NCBI GenBank assembly: GCA_002494885.1
Contig: DACV01000008.1
Coordinates: 53,058-117,057, forward strand
Length of the DNA stretch: 64,000 bases
Direction: 5' to 3'
From: Methanobacterium sp. UBA44
GTDB taxonomy: Archaea > Methanobacteriota > Methanobacteria > Methanobacteriales > Methanobacteriaceae
Made by a program: the position numbers and the translations under genes. Below are positions 1-9,271 of this stretch, piece by piece. How positions within the stretch are numbered: position 1 is the stretch's first letter; each line of letters begins with the position of its first letter. Below the pieces are notes generated by a model that saw nothing but the letters and a program-made list of their open reading frames with translations, did no database searches and was not told the origin of the DNA.

Positions 1-1
1 A

Positions 2-604
2 TATACTGGTCCTATCAGTATAAATGGTACCACTACTTTGAAGTTCTTTGCTGTTGATACAGCCGGTAATGCATCTCCTGTGCAATCTGAGACTTACACC
101 ATCAAATCTGGAGTATATGTACAAATAACACCTTCTAAAGCTAACCCTCAAGTTGGTGATAAAGTAACATACACCTTCAAACTGGGAAATAAAGGGCCGG
201 GAATAGCTAAAGATGTTGTCTTTACCTATGTAATTCCTGAAGGATTAGAATTTGCTGGTGCAAACGTAGATCAGGGAACATGGACTTACAATGAAACCAC
301 CAGAACATTAACCTGGACTCTAGGAGATGTTGCAGTAGGAGACCCATACTTATGGCTCGATCTAAACGTATTAAGTGCTGGAAGTTTTAACATAAACCCT
401 ACAGTCACTGTCTCTGGTAACGACATTGGATCAGAAGGAAACATTGATTCCCTACTGGTTAACGCAGTTTCAGTACCAGCTACTGTAAATGCAGCAACTG
501 AAACTAGTACAGTACCAATGCAAAAGACAGGTATGCCTTTAGCAGGTTTAGCAATGTCTTTACTGCTTTTAGGTAGTGGATTAGTCTTAGGTAGAGGGAA
601 ATAA
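2..604 (+). CDS. Surface protein, C-terminal part (chitobiase-type repeat, DUF11, sorting-like tail)
   Basis: Only the 3' end lies in the window; the frame is open from base 2, so the true start is upstream. It opens inside a chitobiase/beta-hexosaminidase C-terminal-type repeat (LKFFAVDTAGN) and continues into a DUF11-type beta-sandwich of about 110 residues (GPGIAKDVVFTYVIPEGL). The tail has a QKTGMP motif, an 18-residue hydrophobic stretch and a short basic end (RGK). This order (TG motif, membrane span, positive tail) resembles a sortase-type sorting signal; calling it that is inference. The protein is probably exported and held on the cell surface. Its first bases are nearly identical to bases around 2598-2630 of the next surface gene, so the two share repeat modules. 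Confidence 0.8.
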   Translation, partial: YTGPISINGTTTLKFFAVDTAGNASPVQSETYTIKSGVYVQITPSKANPQVGDKVTYTFKLGNKGPGIAKDVVFTYVIPEGLEFAGANVDQGTWTYNETTRTLTWTLGDVAVGDPYLWLDLNVLSAGSFNINPTVTVSGNDIGSEGNIDSLLVNAVSVPATVNAATETSTVPMQKTGMPLAGLAMSLLLLGSGLVLGRGK

Positions 605-632
605 ACAATTTTTTTTCTTTTCTTTTTTTATT
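605..632 (+). terminator. T-rich terminator of the surface gene
   Basis: Directly after the stop codon the + strand has long T runs broken by single C residues. Runs of T on the coding strand are the usual intrinsic termination signal of archaeal RNA polymerase. No stem-loop is needed or seen. Confidence 0.6.
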
Positions 633-904
633 TAAATTTTTGAAATTAACCAGCTATATCCTAATTAATAAGATTATTAAAGTTTATTTCATTGTTAAAA
701 GGTAAATTACAAAAATAATCAGTTATTTATTGCTTTAAGTGTCATGATTATTTTAAATAATAATTGCTTTTTTTTCATATATGATTCCAATAAAAAGGAA
801 AAGATCAGAAATATGGACATAATAATGTTTATCGTTGTTTTTGCATTTGTAATAGATGTAAATACACTAATGAACTAATTTATATCAGATTGTACTATTT
901 CAGT
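633..904. other. AT-rich spacer, no gene seen
   Basis: No reading frame with a plausible start and ribosome binding site and no recognisable RNA gene was found here. It leads into the decayed DNA ligase fragment that follows on the minus strand. Confidence 0.5.
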
Positions 905-1084
905 ATATATCAATATCATCAAGACATCTATCATCTTTTATTCTTTTGATAACAGGAAATCTGAGGGAATAACCGCTTTCATATTCTGGACTTTTAACAA
1001 TTTCACAGAATGCAACTTCAATTTTTATTTCTGGTTTTGCTTTTACTTTTCTGTCATAAGACTTTCTACTTTGTTTGAAAGCTC
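905..1084 (-). pseudogene. Relic of an ATP-dependent DNA ligase C-terminus
   Basis: Read on the minus strand, one frame gives ELSNKVESLMTEK. After a frameshift the next frame gives KPEIKIEVAFCEIVKSPEY and then ESGYSLRFPVIKRIKDDR, followed by a stop. This matches the conserved C-terminal (OB-fold) end of archaeal and eukaryal ATP-dependent ligases, where a vwvkPeivvEVaf-type strand is followed by a SGyALRFPR motif. The catalytic nucleotidyltransferase domain is absent, the frame is broken and there is no start. A complete ligase presumably sits elsewhere in the genome. The match rests on motif recall, not on a search. Confidence 0.6.
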
Positions 1085-1347
1085 AATTTAATTTTATATC
1101 AAAATTACTGTTTCTAATTTCGATTCCTATTCTTTAAATATCTTTTTGGAAGCATTTACATTAATACTTCTCACTTTTATCAAGATTCAAATTATCTCTT
1201 TTTAATCTACATAATGCAGTTAATTCGATAATACAAAATCAACTATTCCGTATGTTGAAATTCAAGTCAAAAAAATAAACTTTATGTATACTGAAATGTA
1301 GATTTAGACATGTCGGAAAAAATTAAATAATCGGAGGTTGATACAAT

Positions 1348-4300
1348 TTGAAAAAATATATACTATTCATAGCACTTATCTGTGCTATTATACTTATTTC
1401 GAGTGGAAGCGTGGCAGCTGATCAGACGGTTATACCGTCACATGCCGATTCAAATTTAACAGTGGCAAATGATGAAGGTGCCAGATTCAATTCCACAACT
1501 ACTTCAGGCGTTAATGATTATAATTTCTTTAATTCTTCAAGTCAAAGTGCAACACAGGGACAGAACGCCATGCACATAACCACAAATACTAGTAACTCCA
1601 TTGGGAACGTGACATTTACCAATGCACAGTCAGGTACATTGTATTTTAGTGATACTGGTGGTCGTGGTTGGAATGATAATGGAATATTGATGATTGCAAT
1701 TAATGGTACTATTCCAGATAATTTCTGGGTTCGTTTAACTGCAAGTGGATATCAATGGATTCCTGTCACCTATGACCTCAAACCAGATCAGGCTAATCTC
1801 ATTTATGTTATAGGGTCTATAAATGAGACTTTTTACAAGTCTGATTTTATCTATGGTCCACAGATCTGGAAGCCATGCCCTGCCTCAAATTATCCTATAT
1901 TTGCAGGTCAAAACATGGATGATACAACAAACACATTCAGTATTATGTTTGTTGATCTGTATGCAGGCCTAATTGGAACCAGTACAAGTTATTACAATAC
2001 CTTAATTGATAATGGAATGATTAGAATTGATTATGAATTCTACAACCTTCCAGAAGGTTCTATGGCTGCATTTAATGCATATGCATATTGCCAGGACTCA
2101 AAACAGGGTGAAGGCGTTCGATGGACCAACCGTGTGACAGATTCCGGATACTACGTTACTGGTAAGGCTGCAGCACCTACTGCAGATTTCTCTGCTAACC
2201 CTGTTAAGGGCGTAGCTCCTCTAACTGTTCAGTTTACTGATAATTCAGCTGGAAATCGACCTTTCACATACGCATGGGACTTCGATAATGACGGTAATGT
2301 AGATAGTACAGAAGAAAATCCAACTTACACTTATAGCAATCCAGGTAATTACACAGTTAAACTAACTATAACCAATGCATATGGTACTGATGAAAAAATC
2401 ATGAATATAGTCGTCAATACTGTAGATGTTTCAGCAGATCTTCCAGGTGGTTCATATGGTACTGACCAAACTGTTAATTTAACTGCGGTTGATAATCTGT
2501 ACCCTGATCCCACAATATACTACACTACAGACGGCAGTAACCCAACTACAAGTAGTACAAAATATACTGGATCAATAAGTCTGACTGGTGAAGGAACCAC
2601 TACTTTGAAGTTCTTTGCAGTCGATAGCGCTGGAAATGAATCAGAAATAGTTACAAGGACATATACAATCGACAAAACAAAACCAGCTGCTGCTGCTGAC
2701 CCCGTTGGAGGTACATACAACACCAGAAAATCTGTAACTTTAAATGCAACTGACAACCTCGATGCAGATCCAGTGATTTATTATACTACAGACGGCAGTG
2801 ATCCAAAAACAAGCAGTACCCGAATACAATACACCGGTGCATTCACAATAAACACAACTACAACAATTAAATTCGCGGCAAAAGATGCTGCAGGTAACTG
2901 GAGCCCTGTTTACAATCAAACATACGCTATGGTTGATATAACTGCACCAGTAGCTTCAGCAGACTTGCCAAGCGGCTCATACAATAGCGATCAGGTAGTT
3001 AAACTAACTGCAACCGACGAAATAGACAATAACCCAAAAATTTACTACACATTAAACGGCACTATCCCTACAATAAACAGTATGCTCTATTCCTGGCCCA
3101 TAAGTATACACACTGTAGGAACCACACTTTTAAAATTCATTGCAGTCGATGCTGCTGGACACATCTCAGATGTGTTTACAAACGTTTATGTACTGAATAA
3201 ACCAGGAGCAAGTGGAACCTGGAACAGCACACAAATAGATACTAATATAGAGTATAATTCTGTTGCCATAGACTCATCAGGCAATCCGCACATAGCATAT
3301 TATCAAAAAGAAAACTCTGCAACTGACTATCCTGACCTTAAATATGCCTACAAAGACAGTACAGGATGGCACATAGAAACCCTCTTATCGCACATTTCAG
3401 GTTCTGGTCGTTGGGTTTCACTGGCATTAGACTCATCAGGCAAACCCCACATCGCATACTACCAAAGCACCCCCGATAGATTATGGTATGCTTACAAAGA
3501 CAGCACAGGATGGCATCATTTTGCCATAGCTAATAATACAGACGTTTCACATATTAATCTATTATTGTATAATGATTTGCCTAGAATCAGCTATTATGAA
3601 AACACAGATGAAAGGATCAAATACATGTATTATAACGGCACAAACTGGTTTTCAGAATATGCTACAGGTGTAGTCAACGGACACTACAACTCCCTTGCAC
3701 TGAATTCTAATGGACAGCCCAGAATCAGCTACTACGAATTCAACACCTCCACATATACAGGTATCTTAAAATATGTTAAAAGATCACCTGCAGGAACATG
3801 GCAGATTTCAACAGTGGATGAATCAGGTGATGTAGGATTGTGGAACTCCATTGCAACAGATTCTTCAGGTGACCCCCATATCAGTTATAATGAATATAAT
3901 GGCTCCTTAAAATATGCATACTGGAAAGATACTCAATGGGTTATAGAAACTGTTGATAGTTTAAAATCTGTAGCAAGTAAAATACTATTAGACTCATCAG
4001 GCAATCCTAGAATAGTCTATCAAGATTTTATCAGTGGAAACCTAAAATACGCTTACAAAGAAGGTTCAAAGTGGATTATTACCTACATTGACACAGTCTA
4101 TGGAGCGGCACAGCGGATATCCTTTACCATGAGTCAATCAGGAATACCAAGCATAAGCTATGCAACTGCAAACTCAGGACTAAGATATGCAAATCTCGTA
4201 CCATTCACCATTAACGCCACCCCACGTGGAGGCAGCTACGAACTGGTACAAACTGTAAATATCACATCAACCAGTGGAACAACCATATACTACACTACAG

Positions 4301-6144
4301 ACGGCAGCGATCCACGGACAAGCAGCACCAAAATCAAATACAGTGGACCAATTGCTGTAAACAAATCAACTACGATCAATTTTGCTGCAGTAGACTCTGC
4401 AACTAACTGGAGTTCTGTTAAAACTGAAACATATTCCATAACAGATACAACAGCACCCACAGTAGCTGTTAATCCGTTCGGAGGTGTTTATAGCGATATT
4501 CAGACTGTTACTTTAACTGCAACAGATATAAACCCAACAACAACTTATTACACCACAGATGGCAGCAACCCACAAACAAGCAGCACAAGAAAGAAATATA
4601 CGGGCCCAATTTCAATAAGCACCACAACCACACTTAAATTCTACGCTGTGGATGCTGTGGGTAATCCTTCTAAAATTTACAGTGAAATTTATATGATTAT
4701 TCCAGTTGATTTAAGGACTGAAACAGTCACTACAAGCGGTAACACTGCTACTGGCATTACAAACTATCTGGTTAGCAGTAAAATTAAAAATAATGGCGGA
4801 ACCATTACAAAAACATTCTACGTATCCTACTACCTCTCAACTGACCCATATAAGAGCAGTAATGACCGTTATATTGGGCATGCAACAGTAAATGGTTTAA
4901 ATGGAGGATCATCAGTTAATGCACAGATAAATTCCAACATACCTAAGGATATTGCACAGGGAAACTACTACATCATCGCAGTCGCCGATTCCACAGGAAT
5001 TATACAAGAATCCAACGAAGCAAACAATGTTAAAGCTAGTAGCAGCAGGATTTTCGTGTGGAGACCTGAATTAAACGTTCAAACAGTAACAACACCTGGA
5101 AACACTGCAACTGGAATAACAAACTATACAGTAAGCAGTACTGTTAAAAATGATGGTTCAATCACTTCAGATACATTCTACGTATCCTACTACCTGTCAA
5201 CTGACCAGTACAAGAGCAATAACGACCGATATATAGGACATGCTACTGTTAATGGTTTAAATGGCTGGTCAACAATCACCGCCACAGCAAAATGCACAAT
5301 ACCTAAGGATATTGCACAGGGAAACTACTACATTATAGCAGTTGCCGATTCCACAGGAATTATACAAGAATCCAACGAAGCTAACAATGTTAAAGCTAGT
5401 AGCAGCAGGATTTTCGTGTGGAGACCTGATTTAAGCGTTCAAACAGTAACAACACCTGGAAACACTGCAACTGGAATAACAAACTATACAGTAAGCAGCA
5501 CAATCAAAAACGGTGGGTCAATCACCACAGATACATTCTACGTATCCTACTACCTCTCAACAGATACCACTAAGAGTAGTAATGACCGATATATTGGACA
5601 TGCTACAGTAAATGGTTTAAACGGCTGGTCAACAATCACCGCCACAGCAAAATGCACAATACCTAAGGATATTGCACAGGGAAACTACTACATCATCGCA
5701 GTCGCCGATTCCACAGGAATCATACAAGAATCCAACGAAGCAAACAATGCTAAAACCAGCCCAAGTAGTATCTTTATATGGAGACCTGAATTAAACGTTC
5801 AAACAGTAACAACACCTGGAAACACTGCAAGAGGTGCAACAGGATACTCAGTAAGCAGCACAGTAAAAAATAGTGGTTCAATCACAACAGATACATTCTA
5901 CGTGTCCTACTATTTATCTACTGATGCAATTAAGAGTAGTAATGATGTGTATATTGGTCATGCTACTGTGAATGGTTTGAATGGCTGGTCAACAACCACT
6001 GCAACAGCAAACTGTAATATTCCATCCAATATTGCAAGCGGTAATTATTATATTATTGCTGTAGCTGATTCAACAGGAATTATACGAGAATCCAACGAAC
6101 ACAATAACGCTAAAGCAAGCGCGACAAAAATTAAAATATCTTAA
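1348..6144 (+). CDS. Giant secreted surface protein with PKD, chitobiase-type and CARDB repeats
   Basis: A 1598-residue exported protein of unknown ligand. The start is TTG, chosen because a strong ribosome binding site (GGAGGTTGAT) ends five bases before it and the frame opens with a signal peptide (residues 1-24). In order follow an unrecognised N-terminal domain (about 25-275), a PKD domain (about 278-356, with FTYAWDFDNDGN), three chitobiase-type repeats (YYTTDGS motif; about 360-625), a run of LDSSG.PHI.YY repeats that look like beta-propeller blades (about 625-960), two more chitobiase-type repeats, and four CARDB domains to the end. There is no C-terminal membrane span or sorting tail, unlike its neighbours, so how it stays on the cell is unclear. 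An adhesin or surface-layer role is inference. Confidence 0.85.
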   Translation: MKKYILFIALICAIILISSGSVAADQTVIPSHADSNLTVANDEGARFNSTTTSGVNDYNFFNSSSQSATQGQNAMHITTNTSNSIGNVTFTNAQSGTLYFSDTGGRGWNDNGILMIAINGTIPDNFWVRLTASGYQWIPVTYDLKPDQANLIYVIGSINETFYKSDFIYGPQIWKPCPASNYPIFAGQNMDDTTNTFSIMFVDLYAGLIGTSTSYYNTLIDNGMIRIDYEFYNLPEGSMAAFNAYAYCQDSKQGEGVRWTNRVTDSGYYVTGKAAAPTADFSANPVKGVAPLTVQFTDNSAGNRPFTYAWDFDNDGNVDSTEENPTYTYSNPGNYTVKLTITNAYGTDEKIMNIVVNTVDVSADLPGGSYGTDQTVNLTAVDNLYPDPTIYYTTDGSNPTTSSTKYTGSISLTGEGTTTLKFFAVDSAGNESEIVTRTYTIDKTKPAAAADPVGGTYNTRKSVTLNATDNLDADPVIYYTTDGSDPKTSSTRIQYTGAFTINTTTTIKFAAKDAAGNWSPVYNQTYAMVDITAPVASADLPSGSYNSDQVVKLTATDEIDNNPKIYYTLNGTIPTINSMLYSWPISIHTVGTTLLKFIAVDAAGHISDVFTNVYVLNKPGASGTWNSTQIDTNIEYNSVAIDSSGNPHIAYYQKENSATDYPDLKYAYKDSTGWHIETLLSHISGSGRWVSLALDSSGKPHIAYYQSTPDRLWYAYKDSTGWHHFAIANNTDVSHINLLLYNDLPRISYYENTDERIKYMYYNGTNWFSEYATGVVNGHYNSLALNSNGQPRISYYEFNTSTYTGILKYVKRSPAGTWQISTVDESGDVGLWNSIATDSSGDPHISYNEYNGSLKYAYWKDTQWVIETVDSLKSVASKILLDSSGNPRIVYQDFISGNLKYAYKEGSKWIITYIDTVYGAAQRISFTMSQSGIPSISYATANSGLRYANLVPFTINATPRGGSYELVQTVNITSTSGTTIYYTTDGSDPRTSSTKIKYSGPIAVNKSTTINFAAVDSATNWSSVKTETYSITDTTAPTVAVNPFGGVYSDIQTVTLTATDINPTTTYYTTDGSNPQTSSTRKKYTGPISISTTTTLKFYAVDAVGNPSKIYSEIYMIIPVDLRTETVTTSGNTATGITNYLVSSKIKNNGGTITKTFYVSYYLSTDPYKSSNDRYIGHATVNGLNGGSSVNAQINSNIPKDIAQGNYYIIAVADSTGIIQESNEANNVKASSSRIFVWRPELNVQTVTTPGNTATGITNYTVSSTVKNDGSITSDTFYVSYYLSTDQYKSNNDRYIGHATVNGLNGWSTITATAKCTIPKDIAQGNYYIIAVADSTGIIQESNEANNVKASSSRIFVWRPDLSVQTVTTPGNTATGITNYTVSSTIKNGGSITTDTFYVSYYLSTDTTKSSNDRYIGHATVNGLNGWSTITATAKCTIPKDIAQGNYYIIAVADSTGIIQESNEANNAKTSPSSIFIWRPELNVQTVTTPGNTARGATGYSVSSTVKNSGSITTDTFYVSYYLSTDAIKSSNDVYIGHATVNGLNGWSTTTATANCNIPSNIASGNYYIIAVADSTGIIRESNEHNNAKASATKIKIS
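4711..6144 (+). repeat. Four tandem CARDB-coding repeats, exactly 360 bp apart
   Basis: Units begin at 4711, 5071, 5431 and 5791; the last is shortened by the stop codon. Long blocks are nearly identical at the DNA level, for example the stretch coding GNYYIIAVADSTGIIQESNE at the end of units 1-3. Synonymous differences are few, which points to recent duplication or continuing gene conversion. Unit 4 has drifted most at its 3' end. Confidence 0.95.
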
Positions 6145-6178
6145 AACATTTTTTTTCTTCTTTTTTCCTTTTTTTGAC
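6145..6178 (+). terminator. T-rich terminator of the giant surface gene
   Basis: Three T-rich blocks, broken only by C residues, follow the stop codon within 35 bases on the coding strand, the usual archaeal termination signal. Confidence 0.6.
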
Positions 6179-6307
6179 TTAAAAATACAAATTTAATAAA
6201 TTAAAAACACATTCGATATGCTTATATATGTAAGTTGAGAATAGTAAAAATAGTACTAGCTTTGAGTTTTTAGAGCATCGATTAAAAAATTAATATGTGA
6301 ATAAAAA

Positions 6308-7147
6308 ATGAAAATTTTAAAATCTATTATCCCGTTAGCAATTATATTTGTTTTAATATTCTCAACAATGAACATTGCCTTTGCTGATATAACTATTGAA
6401 GTTAGCCCGCCAAAAGCAAATGTAGGAGATAAAGTTATTATAACAGTAACCGCAAAAAATGATGATTTAGTCGATTGGAGTTCAGTAATAGTCTATGCTC
6501 CAATACCCGGTGGATTGAAATATAGATCTCACATAGTACCCGATAGAACAAGGCAAGATTATAATCCTGATACAGGCATATGGGACGTAAACAACATGCG
6601 GCATGATGAAAGAGGCCTTATGAAAGTTTTAATTATAACTACTGAAGTGTCTCCTGAAGCTGCAGGTAAAAACTTAACAGCAACAGCAAAATTCACATCA
6701 GTGATAAGAGGAAGAAGTGGTATAAACATAGCAGGCACAATAGCCCCTGCAAGAGCCCATATTGCGGCTATTAGCAGCACTAATCATGATACAAATAATG
6801 GAAATGGGGGCGGTACTGGAAATGGAACCGGGAATGGTACAGGAAATGGGACAGGTAGCGGCAATGGAACTGGTGTTGGTAACGGAACAGGTAATGGAAA
6901 CAATCTTTTTAATTTATTAAAAGGCAAATTAAATAGTACAAAACTAAACACTGGAGATAGCGGATCCAACACCTTACAGAATTTAAAAACAGGTGGAGGA
7001 GGAGGAAATGGAAAATCCTATGAAATCCTCAATTCAACCAGCAACCAAAATAATTCGACTTCCCCAAATACCATATACAGCCTTTTAGCTGCATTAGCGA
7101 TCGTGACTCTTATTTTGCTTGGTTATCTAAAAGGAGTTAGGGAATAA
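6308..7147 (+). CDS. Membrane-anchored surface protein with DUF11-like domain and Gly/Asn/Thr linker
   Basis: A 279-residue protein with a signal peptide (residues 1-26, ending AFADI) and a DUF11-like beta-sandwich (about 27-140, with VSPPKANVGDKVIITVTAKN). A low-complexity linker built from G-N-G-T units covers about 165-200, a second Gly/Ser-rich stretch follows, and there is one membrane span near the C-terminus (LAALAIVTLILLGYLKG). Topology is therefore an outside domain on a flexible stalk, anchored by its end. The G-N-G-T linker is rich in N-G-T sequons that could be N-glycosylated. It follows the giant surface gene after about 160 bp and probably has its own promoter. Function unknown. 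Confidence 0.8.
   Translation: MKILKSIIPLAIIFVLIFSTMNIAFADITIEVSPPKANVGDKVIITVTAKNDDLVDWSSVIVYAPIPGGLKYRSHIVPDRTRQDYNPDTGIWDVNNMRHDERGLMKVLIITTEVSPEAAGKNLTATAKFTSVIRGRSGINIAGTIAPARAHIAAISSTNHDTNNGNGGGTGNGTGNGTGNGTGSGNGTGVGNGTGNGNNLFNLLKGKLNSTKLNTGDSGSNTLQNLKTGGGGGNGKSYEILNSTSNQNNSTSPNTIYSLLAALAIVTLILLGYLKGVRE
6799..6903 (+). repeat. Gly-Asn-Gly-Thr coding microrepeat
   Basis: The bases encode repeated GNGT/GNGTG units inside the preceding CDS. Codons vary between copies (GGA, GGG, GGT; AAT, AAC), so amino-acid composition rather than the DNA repeat seems to be maintained. The antisense frame gives a spurious Pro/Val-rich ORF. Confidence 0.8.
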
Positions 7148-7402
7148 ACTCTTTTTATTTTTTTAGATTATTTAAACTCCATGTGCTTATTCTTTTGTTT
7201 TTAATTTTCTTTTTAGTTAATCGATATGTATTTATATGCATTAATTATAATTAAAAATCAGTTTATACAGCTAATCATTTTATAATACTAATTAAAAGTC
7301 AAGTGTTATGTGCTAACTAAATTAAATTGAAGATATTATGCAAATAAATTTAATCCATTTGTGGATTATATTGGATAGTTTTAATATCTTAATGGTGATA
7401 CA

Positions 7403-8056
7403 ATGGCAACTCAACTAATTAATGAAATGTTAGGTAACATATTACATGCTATTTCCCAGAATCTATTAATTCCAGTGATAATAGGTCTTTTACTCTTTAT
7501 GGTATATGCTGTAATAACTTTAGGCAGCCTCATATACGAATACTACCACAGAAATAGAATTAATGTTAAGCAAATTGAAGGTATGGTCTTATCCATATCA
7601 AATCCAGGAACCCCCGAGCGAATAGCTCAGGTGGTAGAAGCCAGTGATATATCAAGAAGTCATAAAAATAGCATCATAGATCTAACAAACAGCTCCAAAA
7701 TAGGAATAGAATCCAGAGAAGCACTGGCAAAAAAATTAATTGAAAACGAAGAAATTAAAGTGGCAAAAAAATTAGAAAAAACCGATATAGTGACAAGGTT
7801 AGGTCCTACATTAGGTCTTATGGGTACTTTAATTCCCATGGGGCCTGGGTTAGCTGCTTTAGGTGGCGGTGACATACAGGGGCTTGCTAATGCAATAATA
7901 ATTGCATTTGACACAACAGTTGTTGGATTAGCTGCTGGAGGAATTGCATATGTTATTTCAAAGATTAGAAGAAGATGGTATGAAGAAGATCTCTCCAATT
8001 TGGAAACATTAATGGAATCTGTGCTTGAGGTGATGAAAAATGCTCCGAAAATCTAA
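7403..8056 (+). CDS. MotA/TolQ/ExbB family proton channel protein
   Basis: A 217-residue membrane protein of the MotA/TolQ/ExbB type, which forms the proton-conducting ring of energy-coupling motors. One membrane span lies near residues 17-45. Two more fall in the conserved C-terminal block (about 135-190), with the family's Gly-rich signature GPTLGLMGTLIPMGPGLAAL and a Thr-rich helix (FDTTVVGLAAGG). The start follows an AATGGTGATACA ribosome binding region. It overlaps the next gene by 17 bases, which indicates translational coupling with the DUF2149 protein, its likely ExbD/TolR-like partner. What the motor drives in a methanogen is not known. Confidence 0.85.
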   Translation: MATQLINEMLGNILHAISQNLLIPVIIGLLLFMVYAVITLGSLIYEYYHRNRINVKQIEGMVLSISNPGTPERIAQVVEASDISRSHKNSIIDLTNSSKIGIESREALAKKLIENEEIKVAKKLEKTDIVTRLGPTLGLMGTLIPMGPGLAALGGGDIQGLANAIIIAFDTTVVGLAAGGIAYVISKIRRRWYEEDLSNLETLMESVLEVMKNAPKI

Positions 8057-8378
8057 ACGCAGGTTATTTAACAGTGAAGAAGAAGATCCTATGGCTGGTT
8101 CTGCAAACCTGGTCGATGCAATGCTTGTACTCTCCGTGGGCTTTCTTATTTTCCTTGTTTTATCATGGAACATGCAAAGCGTGGTATTCGCTGATATGAC
8201 AACTGAAGAAAAAAAGGAAACAATGCAGGCCATGAAACAGGTTGCAGAAATTCAAATGGGTAAAGAAATTAACGAAACTCCCACCACCTCTTCTGGTTCA
8301 GGAGAAGGTTATTCAGAGATGGGAACAGTCTATAAAGATCCAAAAACTGGTAAACTTATAATGGTTCAAAATACATAG
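8040..8378 (+). CDS. DUF2149 protein, likely ExbD/TolR-like partner
   Basis: A 112-residue protein: a cytoplasmic N-terminus, one membrane span (about residues 22-45, with an Asp in NLVDAMLVLSVGF) and a C-terminal tail rich in Glu and Ser. The acidic residue at the membrane entrance is what ExbD/MotB-type stators use for proton transfer. The family match (DUF2149) and the overlap with the MotA/TolQ gene support a channel-partner role; the partnership itself is inference. Unlike ExbD it lacks a long periplasmic domain. The next gene starts nine bases after its stop, so the three form one operon. Confidence 0.75.
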   Translation: MLRKSKRRLFNSEEEDPMAGSANLVDAMLVLSVGFLIFLVLSWNMQSVVFADMTTEEKKETMQAMKQVAEIQMGKEINETPTTSSGSGEGYSEMGTVYKDPKTGKLIMVQNT

Positions 8379-8386
8379 GTGAGAAA

Positions 8387-9079
8387 ATGATTTATGCATG
8401 CGTTGATGACACTGATAACTTAAAATCACGAGGAACCGGGCGGCTTGCCCGTGCAATTGCAGCAAAACTATCTAAAAAGTATCCTGTGCTAGGAGTTACA
8501 AGGCACCAGCTTTATGTGCATCCAGATATTCCCTACACATCACATAATAGCTGTGGAGTTATTCATATAGAAAGTGATGATAAAGAGCAGACAGATACAA
8601 TTTTTGAGATTGCTAAAAAAGAAATTTACGATGATTTTATTGAAGGAAGTGATCCAGGACTTTCAGTAGCACACGAAAGCCAGATTTTACCTTCCCTCAT
8701 TGCATATGCTAAAGATGCTAAAGATACAGTTTTAACCCAGGAAAAAGCAAGAACCCTTGCTAAAAATCTAAATATCCGCCTTGAAGGCCTTGGAGGAACA
8801 GAAGATGGAGTTATAGGATCTATGGCTGGACTTGGACTTGCTTTCGCTGGAAATGATGGTAGATTTCTACAAATCGGACATATCAGAGATTTATTAGGCC
8901 CTCAACCTGTGGAAAAATTGATAGAAGCAGGCATTGATGCAGTATATACTCTTGATGGCCAATTGGTAACTGAAGGTATAGTATTTAATGATGAAAATAA
9001 GTCGGTTAAGCCATGTCCTGTAAATGGGAAATGTATTCTTTTTGTTGATGAAAAAATGAATGCTATTAAACGTAACTAA
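8387..9079 (+). CDS. TiaS-like (COG1571-related) protein
   Basis: A 230-residue protein that opens with YACVDDTDNLKSRGTGRLAR. This resembles the GIDDTDS.. phosphate-binding start of TiaS, the enzyme that makes agmatidine at the wobble base of archaeal tRNA-Ile2. It contains a Gly-rich block GLGGTEDGVIGSMAGLGLA but lacks the C-terminal OB-fold and zinc ribbon of full-length TiaS (about 420 residues), so it is a short relative with a possibly different substrate. Close homologues are sometimes labelled as ABC-transporter binding proteins, which the sequence does not support. A GGTGAG ribosome binding site precedes the ATG. It is the last gene of the MotA-DUF2149 operon. Confidence 0.55.
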   Translation: MIYACVDDTDNLKSRGTGRLARAIAAKLSKKYPVLGVTRHQLYVHPDIPYTSHNSCGVIHIESDDKEQTDTIFEIAKKEIYDDFIEGSDPGLSVAHESQILPSLIAYAKDAKDTVLTQEKARTLAKNLNIRLEGLGGTEDGVIGSMAGLGLAFAGNDGRFLQIGHIRDLLGPQPVEKLIEAGIDAVYTLDGQLVTEGIVFNDENKSVKPCPVNGKCILFVDEKMNAIKRN

Positions 9080-9151
9080 ATTGTCTCTAACAAAGAAAAA
9101 TAAATAGCATCTAAGTCCATTTAAAATTAGTTTTATTAAAAAAATAAAAGT

Positions 9152-9259
9152 TTTAAGCCCTTAAACACTGTCAAAATCTTAAAAAATCTCCGATTTTTTA
9201 TGCCAACAAAATCAAAGATTTTGGAGACCTATGGTTTCATACGGCCCTAAGGGCTTAAA
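9152..9259. other. Hairpin-chain element A: cloverleaf-like, between convergent genes
   Basis: A perfect 12-bp stem (9152-9163 with 9248-9259; core TTAAGCCCTTA) closes a loop holding three hairpins. They are 9181-9188/9192-9199 (8 bp, 3-nt loop), 9207-9213/9217-9223 (7 bp, 3-nt loop) and a weaker one near 9229-9243. It fills the space between the ends of the TiaS-like gene and fwdB, so it could act as a two-way terminator. The closed four-arm form is more than termination needs. It shares its architecture with elements B-F. Confidence 0.7.
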
Positions 9260-9271
9260 TTCATCTAAAAC

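Noticed and set aside
6784..6972. Minus-strand Pro/Val-rich ORF
   Set aside because: It is the antisense of the Gly-Asn-Gly-Thr linker in the surface protein gene and has no ribosome binding site.
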